Assembly: GCF_030271165.1 (NCBI RefSeq) | Contig: NZ_JASSZH010000024.1 | Location: 1 to 64,000 of the forward strand | Direction: 5' to 3' | From: Psychromicrobium xiongbiense | GTDB lineage: Bacteria; Actinomycetota; Actinomycetes; Actinomycetales; Micrococcaceae | DNA: 64,000 nt | Shown: positions 57,172 through 64,000 of the stretch, one piece after another | Layout: each line of letters begins with the position of its first letter | Numbering within the stretch: position 1 is the stretch's first letter | Position numbers and translations under genes: made by a program | The notes under the pieces: generated by a model | Databases searched by the model: none | Seen by the model: only the letters and a program-made list of their open reading frames with translations | What the model was told of the DNA's origin: nothing

Positions 57172-58853
57172 CTGAACTGATCCATCCCCTCGCCACCGTT
57201 CCCCGTGGGGAGCTGGTGGCCCGTGCCGATGCGGATCCGCACCGGCCGCGCTTCCACTTCGTCTCCCCGGCCGGCTGGCTTAACGATCCCAATGGCGTGG
57301 GCCAGTGGGACGGCGTCTACCACCTCTTCTACCAGTACAACCCGGAGGGCGCCTTCCACCACAGGATCCTGTGGGGTCACGCGGTCTCCACGGACCTGGT
57401 CACCTGGCAGGATGCACCCGTGGCGCTGGAGCCGGGTGACGGGCCGGAGGATCCGGACCGGGACGGCTGCTGGTCCGGTGTCCTGGTGAACGACAGCGGT
57501 GTACCCACCCTGGTGTACTCCGGCCGGCACGACGGGCATGAACTCCCCTGCGTGGCGGTCGGTTCGCCGGATCTGCTCAACTGGAACAAGGCGCCGGAGA
57601 ATCCGGTCATCGCCGCCCCGCCGGCCGGGGTGGATATCACCGCCTACCGGGACCACTGTGTGTGGCGTGAAGGCTCCCGGTGGCGGCAGCTGGTGGGTTC
57701 CGGTGTCCGCGGCCAGGGCGGTACCGCCTTCCTGTACGAATCAGAGGACCTGCGGTCCTGGGACTATCTGGGGCCATTATTCGTCGGCGACGCCACAGAC
57801 CGCCCGCAGGATGCCACAGACTGGACGGGCACCATGTGGGAGTGCGTCGATTTGTTCCGCGCCGGCTCCGGCGAACTGGGCTCTGCGGGGGGCCCGGGCG
57901 AGGACGTTCTGGTCTTCTCTGCCTGGGACGAGGGCCGGACACACCATCCGCTGTACTGGACCGGGCGCTATAACGGCGATTCCTTCGAACCGATGGACCT
58001 GCAGCGCCTTGACTACGGTGGTCGGTATTTTTACGCTCCGCAGTCCTTCCGGGATGAGTCCGGGCGCCGGATCATGTTCGGCTGGTTGCAGGAGGGGCGC
58101 AGCGACGCTGCCGCCCAGGAGGCCGGGTGGTCCGGAGTCATGAGCCTGCCACGGCTGACCACGCTGGCGGCGGACGGCACGCTCTCCTTCGAGCCCGTGC
58201 CGGAGTTGAAACGGTTGCGCTCCGGTCACCGGACCCTTCCCAGCCGCGTCCTGGTGGGACCGGAAGCGGATACCCCCGGCTGGTCCATCGACGCCCCGGT
58301 TCTGGTGGGGGTGTCCGGGGTTCAACTCGACTTGGAGGTGGAACTGCAGCTCTCCCCCGGCTCCGCGGTCCGACTCGGCCTGCTCGGCACCCGGGATGAG
58401 CGCGGGACCGTCCTGGAGGAGACCGCCGTGGAGCTCTCTCTCCCCGAGGAGGGTGGCGTCGGGCACCTGCGGCTGGACCGCAGCCTCAGCAACTCCTCCG
58501 GAGAGCCGGGCCTCGATCTGGATACCGGCGTTAAGGAAGGGCCTGTGCCCATGGCGGGCGGCCGGGTGTCACTGCGCGTGCTGGTGGACCGCTCCGCTAT
58601 CGAGGTATTTGCCAATGGCAGACCGCTCACGGCCCGGGTCTACCCAGCGTTCGATGACGGCCAGCTCAGCCTGGGTGCGACGGCGGGCACCGCCCGCCTA
58701 CTGGCCCTGGACGCCTGGACCATGGATGACATTTTCACCTCCGAGCGGCAGCTCCGGCCGGGCGGCCGTGCCGGCTCCGGGCGCCTGGCCCATCCCACGT
58801 CAACCACTTCAACCGACGAATCGACAATGACGACGAAAGCAGGAGTTGCATGA
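57168..58853 (+). CDS. Cytoplasmic GH32 beta-fructofuranosidase
   Basis: A 561-residue glycoside hydrolase family 32 enzyme (sucrase/fructanase class). The nucleophile motif WLNDPNG gives Asp40, and TMWECVDLF holds the acid/base Glu. The usual RDP motif reads AYRDHCVW here, a substitution that may affect substrate choice. A beta-sandwich follows (VDRSAIEVFANG near the end). I start at the GTG at 57168, which overlaps the upstream ATPase stop; the longer frame to 57009 lies inside that gene. No signal peptide is present, so it would split sugar imported by the adjacent transporter. Confidence 0.9.
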   Translation: MTELIHPLATVPRGELVARADADPHRPRFHFVSPAGWLNDPNGVGQWDGVYHLFYQYNPEGAFHHRILWGHAVSTDLVTWQDAPVALEPGDGPEDPDRDGCWSGVLVNDSGVPTLVYSGRHDGHELPCVAVGSPDLLNWNKAPENPVIAAPPAGVDITAYRDHCVWREGSRWRQLVGSGVRGQGGTAFLYESEDLRSWDYLGPLFVGDATDRPQDATDWTGTMWECVDLFRAGSGELGSAGGPGEDVLVFSAWDEGRTHHPLYWTGRYNGDSFEPMDLQRLDYGGRYFYAPQSFRDESGRRIMFGWLQEGRSDAAAQEAGWSGVMSLPRLTTLAADGTLSFEPVPELKRLRSGHRTLPSRVLVGPEADTPGWSIDAPVLVGVSGVQLDLEVELQLSPGSAVRLGLLGTRDERGTVLEETAVELSLPEEGGVGHLRLDRSLSNSSGEPGLDLDTGVKEGPVPMAGGRVSLRVLVDRSAIEVFANGRPLTARVYPAFDDGQLSLGATAGTARLLALDAWTMDDIFTSERQLRPGGRAGSGRLAHPTSTTSTDESTMTTKAGVA

Positions 58854-60427
58854 GCAAGTTCAACACCACCCCGGGCTCCCGGGTGACCCGACGTTCGCTG
58901 GTCGCAGGCGCGGGCGCCGCCGTATTCACCGGCCTGGTAGCCCCGGTCATGGCGACGGCCGCCTCCGCTGCACCGCAGCCCGGGGTCGGCAATCGACCTC
59001 AAAACCAGCGCCCGGAATACCACTTCAGCGTTCCTGACAATTGGAAAAATGACCCCCAGCGCCCCATTTTCGTCAATGGTGAGTACCTGTACTACTACCT
59101 CTACAACGCCGACTACATCGCCGGTGGCGGGGGCACCGCCTGGCGACTGGCCACCACGGTGGACCATGTGTCCTTCCGGGACCGCGGCGTGGCCATCCCG
59201 AAGTTCTCCAATACCAATGGGGACTGCTGGAGTGGCAGCCTGGTGGTGGACGATCAGAACACGGCCGGCTATGGCAAAGGCGCGGTGATCGCCATCGTCA
59301 CTCAGGCACCGAGCGGGGCGCAGGCACCGTACCTGTGGTACTCCACCGACCATGGACGCAGCTTCACCTCCGGAGGCAACGCACCCGTTCTGCCAAACCC
59401 CGGTGCCCCGGACTTCCGTGACCCGAAAATCATCTGGGATACCGACCGGCATCACTGGTTGTTGGTGAATGCTGAAGGCCACAAGCTCGGCTTCTACACT
59501 TCTCCCAATCTTCATTCCTGGACCCGAGTGGGCGAATTCGTGCGAACCGACATCGGCACTCTGGAGTGCCCAGATCTCTTCACCATGGCGGCCGATGACG
59601 GCACCACTCATTGGGTGCTCGGCACCAGTGCGAACGGCAAGGGGCGCGGACTGCCTGCGACCTATGCCTACTGGACCGGATCCTTCGATGGTGCTGCCTT
59701 CACACCCGATCACGGCGACCCACACTGGCTGGACTGGGGATTCGATTTCTACGGTGCCGTCACCTACCCCGATCATCTGGCCTCCGGAGCCGAGAACCCG
59801 GCATTGCGCCGCGCCATCGGCTGGGCCAACTTCTGGGATTATCCGCACAACACTCCCACGCTGGTCACCGACGGCTACAACGGGGACGACATGATCGTCC
59901 GTGAAGTGCGCCTCATTCACACCGGTGATGGCTACCGGCTTGCCTCGACTCCGTCAGCCGCACTTGCCTCCTACGTATCCCGCACCAACGCGCTGGGTGA
60001 TATTCAGGTCCGTGGGACGAAAGATCTGGCCATCCGCTCGGGCGCCTATGACCTTTCCTGCGATCTGGTCTGGGACCCGGCTGCAGCACCGTCGAACATC
60101 GGTTTTGAGGTGTGCAGGGCACCGGGTGGCGGTCGGCACGTCGACATCGGTGCATTCCTGCGCGGCCCGTACTGCTACGTCAATCGGCGGGGCACCGTCA
60201 ATCCCACCGGTGGGGAATCGCAGACGCCCTTCAACCCCTCGACGGGGAAACTCACAGTGCGGATTCTGGTCGATCGCACCAGCGTGGAGTTCTTCATCGG
60301 CGACGGCACGATCGTCCATTCCCACCGGGTCTTCCCGCTGGAGGGCGACAACGGCATCCGACTCTACGCCAATGACGGCCAGGCCACCTTCCAGAACCTG
60401 ACCATTCGTGAAATCCGGATGCATTAG
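58850..60427 (+). CDS. Tat-exported GH32 levanase/inulinase-like enzyme
   Basis: A 525-residue secreted GH32 enzyme. A twin-arginine signal (RVTRRSLVAGAG, Arg14-Arg15, then a hydrophobic stretch ending ASAAP) directs folded export. Catalytic motifs are NDPQ in WKNDPQRP (Asp68), DFRDPK and LECPDLF, all intact. A C-terminal beta-sandwich with VDRTSVEFFIGDG is present. It would release short fructans outside for the operon's transporter, with the cytoplasmic GH32 finishing hydrolysis. Its start overlaps the preceding gene (ATGA), the last coupling of the operon. Confidence 0.9.
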   Translation: MSKFNTTPGSRVTRRSLVAGAGAAVFTGLVAPVMATAASAAPQPGVGNRPQNQRPEYHFSVPDNWKNDPQRPIFVNGEYLYYYLYNADYIAGGGGTAWRLATTVDHVSFRDRGVAIPKFSNTNGDCWSGSLVVDDQNTAGYGKGAVIAIVTQAPSGAQAPYLWYSTDHGRSFTSGGNAPVLPNPGAPDFRDPKIIWDTDRHHWLLVNAEGHKLGFYTSPNLHSWTRVGEFVRTDIGTLECPDLFTMAADDGTTHWVLGTSANGKGRGLPATYAYWTGSFDGAAFTPDHGDPHWLDWGFDFYGAVTYPDHLASGAENPALRRAIGWANFWDYPHNTPTLVTDGYNGDDMIVREVRLIHTGDGYRLASTPSAALASYVSRTNALGDIQVRGTKDLAIRSGAYDLSCDLVWDPAAAPSNIGFEVCRAPGGGRHVDIGAFLRGPYCYVNRRGTVNPTGGESQTPFNPSTGKLTVRILVDRTSVEFFIGDGTIVHSHRVFPLEGDNGIRLYANDGQATFQNLTIREIRMH

Positions 60428-60439
60428 TCAGCCGCTCGT

Positions 60440-60500
60440 GCCCAGTGTCCAGTACCGCACACTGTTTCGCGCTGCGATTGTGCGGTACTGAACACTGGGC
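60440..60500. terminator. 22-bp hairpin between convergent operons
   Basis: Arms 60440-60461 (core CCAGTACCGCACA) and 60479-60500 pair over 22 positions with a single mismatch that becomes a G-U pair in the minus-strand RNA. It lies between the GH32 gene and the convergent siderophore operon. Confidence 0.7.
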
Positions 60501-60533
60501 GCGATGCCGCCGTGAACCGCGATGCCTGGATGT

Positions 60534-61559
60534 TCAGGTCTGAGCCTGGCCCAGCTTCCAGTAGCCCATGAAGGCGGCCTGCGACCGGTCGAGGCCGCAC
60601 TCCCGCAGCAGGTACCGGCGCACGCCGCGCACCAGTCCGGCCTCACCCGCGACCCAGGCGTAGGGCCGCTCCATCGCAGAAGGCCCACTGACAGAAGGCT
60701 CGATGCCGGCCTCCTCCGGCACATCCCAGAGAACCTCCAGATGCCCAGTCGCCTGGTACCCGGTCGCCAGATGCCCGGTCAGCTGGCGGCCGGGCACTGC
60801 AGCGGAACCTGCCGGGCCACGGCCTACGTCGGGGGCAAACACCTCGCGGAGACGGGCCAGAAGCAGCTCCCCCGGGGGCCGCGCGCCCCGGGCCAGCCAG
60901 TACACGTTCACTCCGGGCGGCATCAACAGATCCTGGAAATCGGCGGCCTCCGGAACCTCCAGAATCGCCGTACCACGCGCTGTCGGTGCCAGAGATTCCA
61001 GGATGGCACCCACCGCGGGAACTGCTGTCTCGTCCGCCACCAGGAGCAGGGACGTCGCGGTTCCCGGAGCGAATTCGATGCCAAGGCAGACCTCGGCCGC
61101 CAGGTTTGGGCCCAGAATCAGCATCGGGTCCCCCACCTGCGCCGAGGCCGCCCACTCCCCGGCCGGCCCGGACGAGCCATGCCCAGATGACCCAGACTCA
61201 GCACCCGCCGGATGCAGCACAAAATCGATATCCACTTCCCCGGCCTCCAGACGACGTTCCCGGATGGTGTAGGTCCGCAGGAACCCCCGACGGTCCGGAT
61301 CCAGACTCAGCCAGGTCTGGTACCAGTTCTCTGAGGAGTCCGCGAAAATCCTTGCCAGATCCGGCCGGGGCTGCCCGGGAACAGGGATCACCAGCTTGAC
61401 CCGAAGGTCCAGGGTGCGGCCGTGCGGATCGGCCCCGAAGAACCGCAGGTCCTCCGAGGCGAAGGTCAGCCGACGCAGATGCGGGCCCAGGCTGCGCACG
61501 GCACTGACCCGCACCTCAAAGGCCCGCGTGGTGCGTACCGGATCTGCCACCACCCTCAT
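60534..61559 (-). CDS. Siderophore-interacting protein (ferric reductase)
   Basis: A 341-residue SIP of the ViuB type, a flavoprotein that reduces imported ferric siderophore to release iron. An N-terminal FAD-binding part ([31 protein letters not shown]) is followed by the SIP C-terminal domain with [16 protein letters not shown] and YAWVAGEAG. The Ala/Ser-rich insertion near residue 140 is not conserved. It is the last gene of the siderophore operon and overlaps the ATPase stop by four bases. Confidence 0.91.
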   Translation of the reverse strand: MRVVADPVRTTRAFEVRVSAVRSLGPHLRRLTFASEDLRFFGADPHGRTLDLRVKLVIPVPGQPRPDLARIFADSSENWYQTWLSLDPDRRGFLRTYTIRERRLEAGEVDIDFVLHPAGAESGSSGHGSSGPAGEWAASAQVGDPMLILGPNLAAEVCLGIEFAPGTATSLLLVADETAVPAVGAILESLAPTARGTAILEVPEAADFQDLLMPPGVNVYWLARGARPPGELLLARLREVFAPDVGRGPAGSAAVPGRQLTGHLATGYQATGHLEVLWDVPEEAGIEPSVSGPSAMERPYAWVAGEAGLVRGVRRYLLRECGLDRSQAAFMGYWKLGQAQT

Positions 61560-62416
61560 CCGCGCACCCCGGTCCCCAGAGCCGCGGAGTCCAGCACTTT
61601 CGCCCGCTCGCGTCCCAGCGGCACCACCATCGGCGCGCCGGTCACCGGATCCGCCATCACCACTGATTCCAGGCCAAAAACCTCGCGGACCAGGCCCTCG
61701 GTCACCACCGACGATGGCGCCCCCTGAGCCACAATCCGGCCCTGCTTGAGTGCCACCAGGTGGTCCCCGTAGCGCGCCGCCAGGTTGAGTTCATGGAGCA
61801 CGATGGCGACGGTGGTCCCCCGGCTGCGGTTGAGTTCGGTCACCAGATCCAGCACCTCCACCTGATGCGCCAGGTCCAGGTAGGTGGTGGGTTCGTCGAG
61901 CAGCAGAATCGGTGTCTGCTGAGCCAGCGCCATCGCGATCCAGACCCGTTGCCGTTGCCCGCCGGAGAGCTCATCCAGGCTGCGATCCGCCAGCTCCAGC
62001 GTCCTGGTCACCTCCAGCGCCTCAGCCACGGCACGCTCATCCTCCGCAGACCAGCTGCTCAGCCATCCCTGATGCGGGTAGCGCCCGCGGCCCACCAGCT
62101 CGGCCACGGTGATCCCCTCCGGCGCAAGTGGTGACTGGGGCAACAGTCCCAGCCGCTGCGCCACCTTGCGGGCCGGCAGCCGGTGGATGTCTGCGCCATC
62201 GAGCAGTACCGCCCCACGACTGGGGGTGAGCAACCGCGCCAGCCCGCGCAGCAGGGTGGACTTCCCGCAGGCGTTGGCCCCCACGATCATGGTGACCTGC
62301 CCGGGTGGCAGTTCCAGGCTGAGTCCTTCGACCACGGTCCGATCGCCGTACGCCAGGGACAGCCCCTCCGCTGCCAGCTGCACGGATTCACTCCCGGACA
62401 GGGTGGATGTGTTCAT
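61556..62416 (-). CDS. Iron-siderophore ABC transporter ATPase (FepC type)
   Basis: A 286-residue ATPase. Walker A is GANACGKST, the signature is LSGGQRQR, and Walker B is [13 protein letters not shown] with the TYLD ending usual in FepC/FhuC proteins. I start at the ATG at 62416 behind GGAGGA. An ATG at 62446 overlaps the permease stop (ATGA) and remains possible; both give the same core. Confidence 0.92.
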   Translation of the reverse strand: MNTSTLSGSESVQLAAEGLSLAYGDRTVVEGLSLELPPGQVTMIVGANACGKSTLLRGLARLLTPSRGAVLLDGADIHRLPARKVAQRLGLLPQSPLAPEGITVAELVGRGRYPHQGWLSSWSAEDERAVAEALEVTRTLELADRSLDELSGGQRQRVWIAMALAQQTPILLLDEPTTYLDLAHQVEVLDLVTELNRSRGTTVAIVLHELNLAARYGDHLVALKQGRIVAQGAPSSVVTEGLVREVFGLESVVMADPVTGAPMVVPLGRERAKVLDSAALGTGVRG

Positions 62417-62442
62417 TGGTTCCTCCACGGGGATTTCGGTTC

Positions 62443-63525
62443 TCATGATCTGGTTTGTCCTGTGCCTGAGCCGGAGCCGCGGGCCAGAAGCCACAGCAGG
62501 AAGGGCGCCCCTGCCGCCCCGGTGACCACGCCGACCGGCATCGCGCCTCCGGGCAGCAGGTAGGCGGCGGCATAGTCGGCCGCGAGCACGATGCCAGCCC
62601 CCACCAGCGCGGCAGCAGCAAAGGACACCCGGCCACGGAGCAGGCGCCGGGAGATGGGACCGGCCAGGAAGGAGACGAAGCTGATGGGGCCGGTGGCTGC
62701 GGTGGCGAGCGCAGCCAGCGCCACCCCGACGGCGCTGAGCCCCAGGACCGTCCGGCTGACCGGAACCCCCAGCCCCGCGGCCAGATCACCGCCCAGCACG
62801 AGCACCCGGAGCCTGGACAGGTAGAACACCGCAAACGGCGCCACCACCATCAGCCCCACCAGCAGCACCCCGATTCGCTGCCAGGAGGCCTGGTTCAGCG
62901 ATCCGGTCAGCCAGATCAGGGCCTCCTGCGCCCGGTACACCTGCGCCCGCTGCATCAGGAACACCACCAGGGCATTCATCAGGGCGGCGACGCCGATGCC
63001 GATCAGGATCAGGCGGCCCCCGGCTCGCGCCAGCGCGGCCCCGGAGCGCCCCCGGGCCAGCAAACTGATCGTCCCGGCGACGACCAGCGCCCCGAGCACT
63101 GCGAGAACCGACACGGCCGCGCCGCTGGCCGAGAAAAGCACAATAGCCACCACGGCGCTGGCGCTGGCCCCACTGGAAATGCCGATGACGTCCGGGCTGG
63201 CCAGCGGGTTGCGCAGCATGGTCTGGAAGATCTGCCCGGCCACGCCGAATGCCGCGCCCACCAGCAGCGCCAGAATGCTGCGCGGAAGCTTGTTTTCCAT
63301 CACGATGAAGCTGGCTCCGGGAATGTTTTTCCCACCCAGAATCGCCAGGAAGTCCGGCACGGTGACGGTGAAGCTGCCCAGCAGGATGTCGGCGGCCAGG
63401 AGCCCGAACACCACCAGGGCCAGCAGCGAGCAGACCAGCCGGGTGCGCCGTTGACGGCCTCGGCGCTGGGCGGGCAGGGCCGGCATCGGACGTACTTCGG
63501 TAGAGATCACAGGGCCACCAGTCAC
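62443..63525 (-). CDS. Iron-siderophore ABC transporter permease (FepG type)
   Basis: A permease of about 360 residues from the FecCD family with nine to ten hydrophobic helices. Typical segments are [40 protein letters not shown] and [18 protein letters not shown]. The GTG at 63525 overlaps the stop of the upstream permease (GTGA); a second in-frame GTG at 63510 lies in a repeat of the same 12 bases (GTGGCCCTGTGA). Frames reaching 63693 lie inside the neighbouring gene. Confidence 0.9.
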   Translation of the reverse strand: MTGGPVISTEVRPMPALPAQRRGRQRRTRLVCSLLALVVFGLLAADILLGSFTVTVPDFLAILGGKNIPGASFIVMENKLPRSILALLVGAAFGVAGQIFQTMLRNPLASPDVIGISSGASASAVVAIVLFSASGAAVSVLAVLGALVVAGTISLLARGRSGAALARAGGRLILIGIGVAALMNALVVFLMQRAQVYRAQEALIWLTGSLNQASWQRIGVLLVGLMVVAPFAVFYLSRLRVLVLGGDLAAGLGVPVSRTVLGLSAVGVALAALATAATGPISFVSFLAGPISRRLLRGRVSFAAAALVGAGIVLAADYAAAYLLPGGAMPVGVVTGAAGAPFLLWLLARGSGSGTGQTRS

Positions 63526-64000
63526 AGGGCCACCGCCTGACGTCCGCGGACCAGCCAGATGAACACCGGCGCGCCCAGGAACACCGCCACCACCCCGGCC
63601 GAGACCTCGCCGGGCAGCAGAATCATCCGGCCCACCACGTCGGCCAGCACCACCAGCAGCGGCGCTACCAGCAGGGAACCCGGCAGCAACCACTGATAGT
63701 CAGCCCCGCCGAACGCCCGCAGCAGGTGCGGAACCACCAGTCCGATGAAGCCGATCGGACCCGCCAGCGCCGTCGCACTGCCGCAGAGCAGAACCACGCC
63801 AAGCGCCGTCACGGCACGTGCCACAGCGGGCCGCTGACCCAGCCCGCGGGCCAGATCATCGCCCAGGGCCAGTGCGTTCAACCACCGCCCGGCGAAGACC
63901 ACCAGCAGCACACCCAACGCCATGAGCGGCAGCACGGCCACCAGCTCCGGCCAGCCAGCCCCGGCGAAGGAGCCGACCTGCCAGTTACGGAAGGCGTCAA
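63522..64000 (-). CDS. Iron-siderophore ABC transporter permease (FepD type), 5' end outside window
   Basis: A partial FecCD-family permease open to the right edge. Translating beyond the first internal ATG (63941) gives DAFRNWQVGSFAGAGWPELV without stops, so the true start lies outside. The C-terminal part shows LARGLGQRPAVARAV, GPIGFIGLVVPHLLRAF and PGEVSAGVVAVFLGAPVFIW, all standard for FepD. It is the first of four visible overlapping genes of the uptake operon; a binding protein is probably further right. Confidence 0.9.
   Translation of the reverse strand, partial: DAFRNWQVGSFAGAGWPELVAVLPLMALGVLLVVFAGRWLNALALGDDLARGLGQRPAVARAVTALGVVLLCGSATALAGPIGFIGLVVPHLLRAFGGADYQWLLPGSLLVAPLLVVLADVVGRMILLPGEVSAGVVAVFLGAPVFIWLVRGRQAVAL

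Overview
The window is high-GC actinobacterial DNA. It probably comes from a Micrococcales/Micrococcaceae-type organism (Arthrobacter relatives). The hints are a DUF6318-type lipoprotein, an HU protein with a short Ala/Pro/Lys tail, a CopD-CtaG fusion, a LAxTG (class E) sortase signal, TANNNT -10 boxes and many GTG starts. The genus is an inference. No tRNA, rRNA, transposase or phage gene was recognised.

Layout. Positions 1-14.0 kb hold mixed core genes: two small secreted proteins at the left edge (one cut by the window), a luciferase-like monooxygenase, an MFS exporter with a divergent LysR regulator, panD, an AEC carrier, a HerA-like ATPase with a membrane partner, a thioredoxin-NHL protein coupled to CopD-CtaG, and an HU gene. 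Positions 14.2-23.4 kb (minus strand) hold a complete, tightly overlapping type I-E CRISPR operon: cas3-cse1-cse2-cas7-cas5-cas6e-cas1-cas2. Positions 23.7-24.4 kb hold a small ribosomal operon (rpmB-rpmG-rpsN, versions without zinc-binding cysteines). Positions 25.08-35.60 kb are one very large CRISPR array of 173 repeats of 28 bp at a 61-bp period. It belongs to the I-E system but is separated from it by the ribosomal genes.

Repeat polarity and decay place the leader at the right end (about 35.6-35.77 kb), so the array is transcribed leftwards. A 22-bp hairpin at 24.92-24.98 kb could end the precursor before rpmB. The left and middle parts contain tandemly duplicated spacer blocks and families of near-identical spacers. 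The leader-proximal end looks young, with intact repeats.

Positions 35.8-43.4 kb hold a small unknown protein, a cation/proton antiporter, and a glycan-degradation locus: sulfatase, LacI regulator and GH38 alpha-mannosidase. Both enzyme genes carry variants of one palindromic operator. Positions 43.5-50.0 kb hold a large LuxR (LAL-type) regulator, a Gly-rich Ig-repeat surface protein with a LAATG anchor, and a zinc-type alcohol dehydrogenase. Positions 50.1-60.4 kb form a LacI-headed operon: a solute-binding protein, two permeases and two ATPases of the peptide/oligosaccharide class, followed by a cytoplasmic and a Tat-exported GH32 enzyme, probably for use of fructans or sucrose-like sugars. 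Positions 60.5-64.0 kb (minus) hold a siderophore uptake operon (two permeases, ATPase, siderophore-interacting reductase) that runs off the right edge.

The main points of interest are the size and internal history of the array, repeat-like and palindromic elements in front of cas3, the two LacI operator systems, and a set of unusually long perfect hairpins, each with its own sequence, at gene ends.
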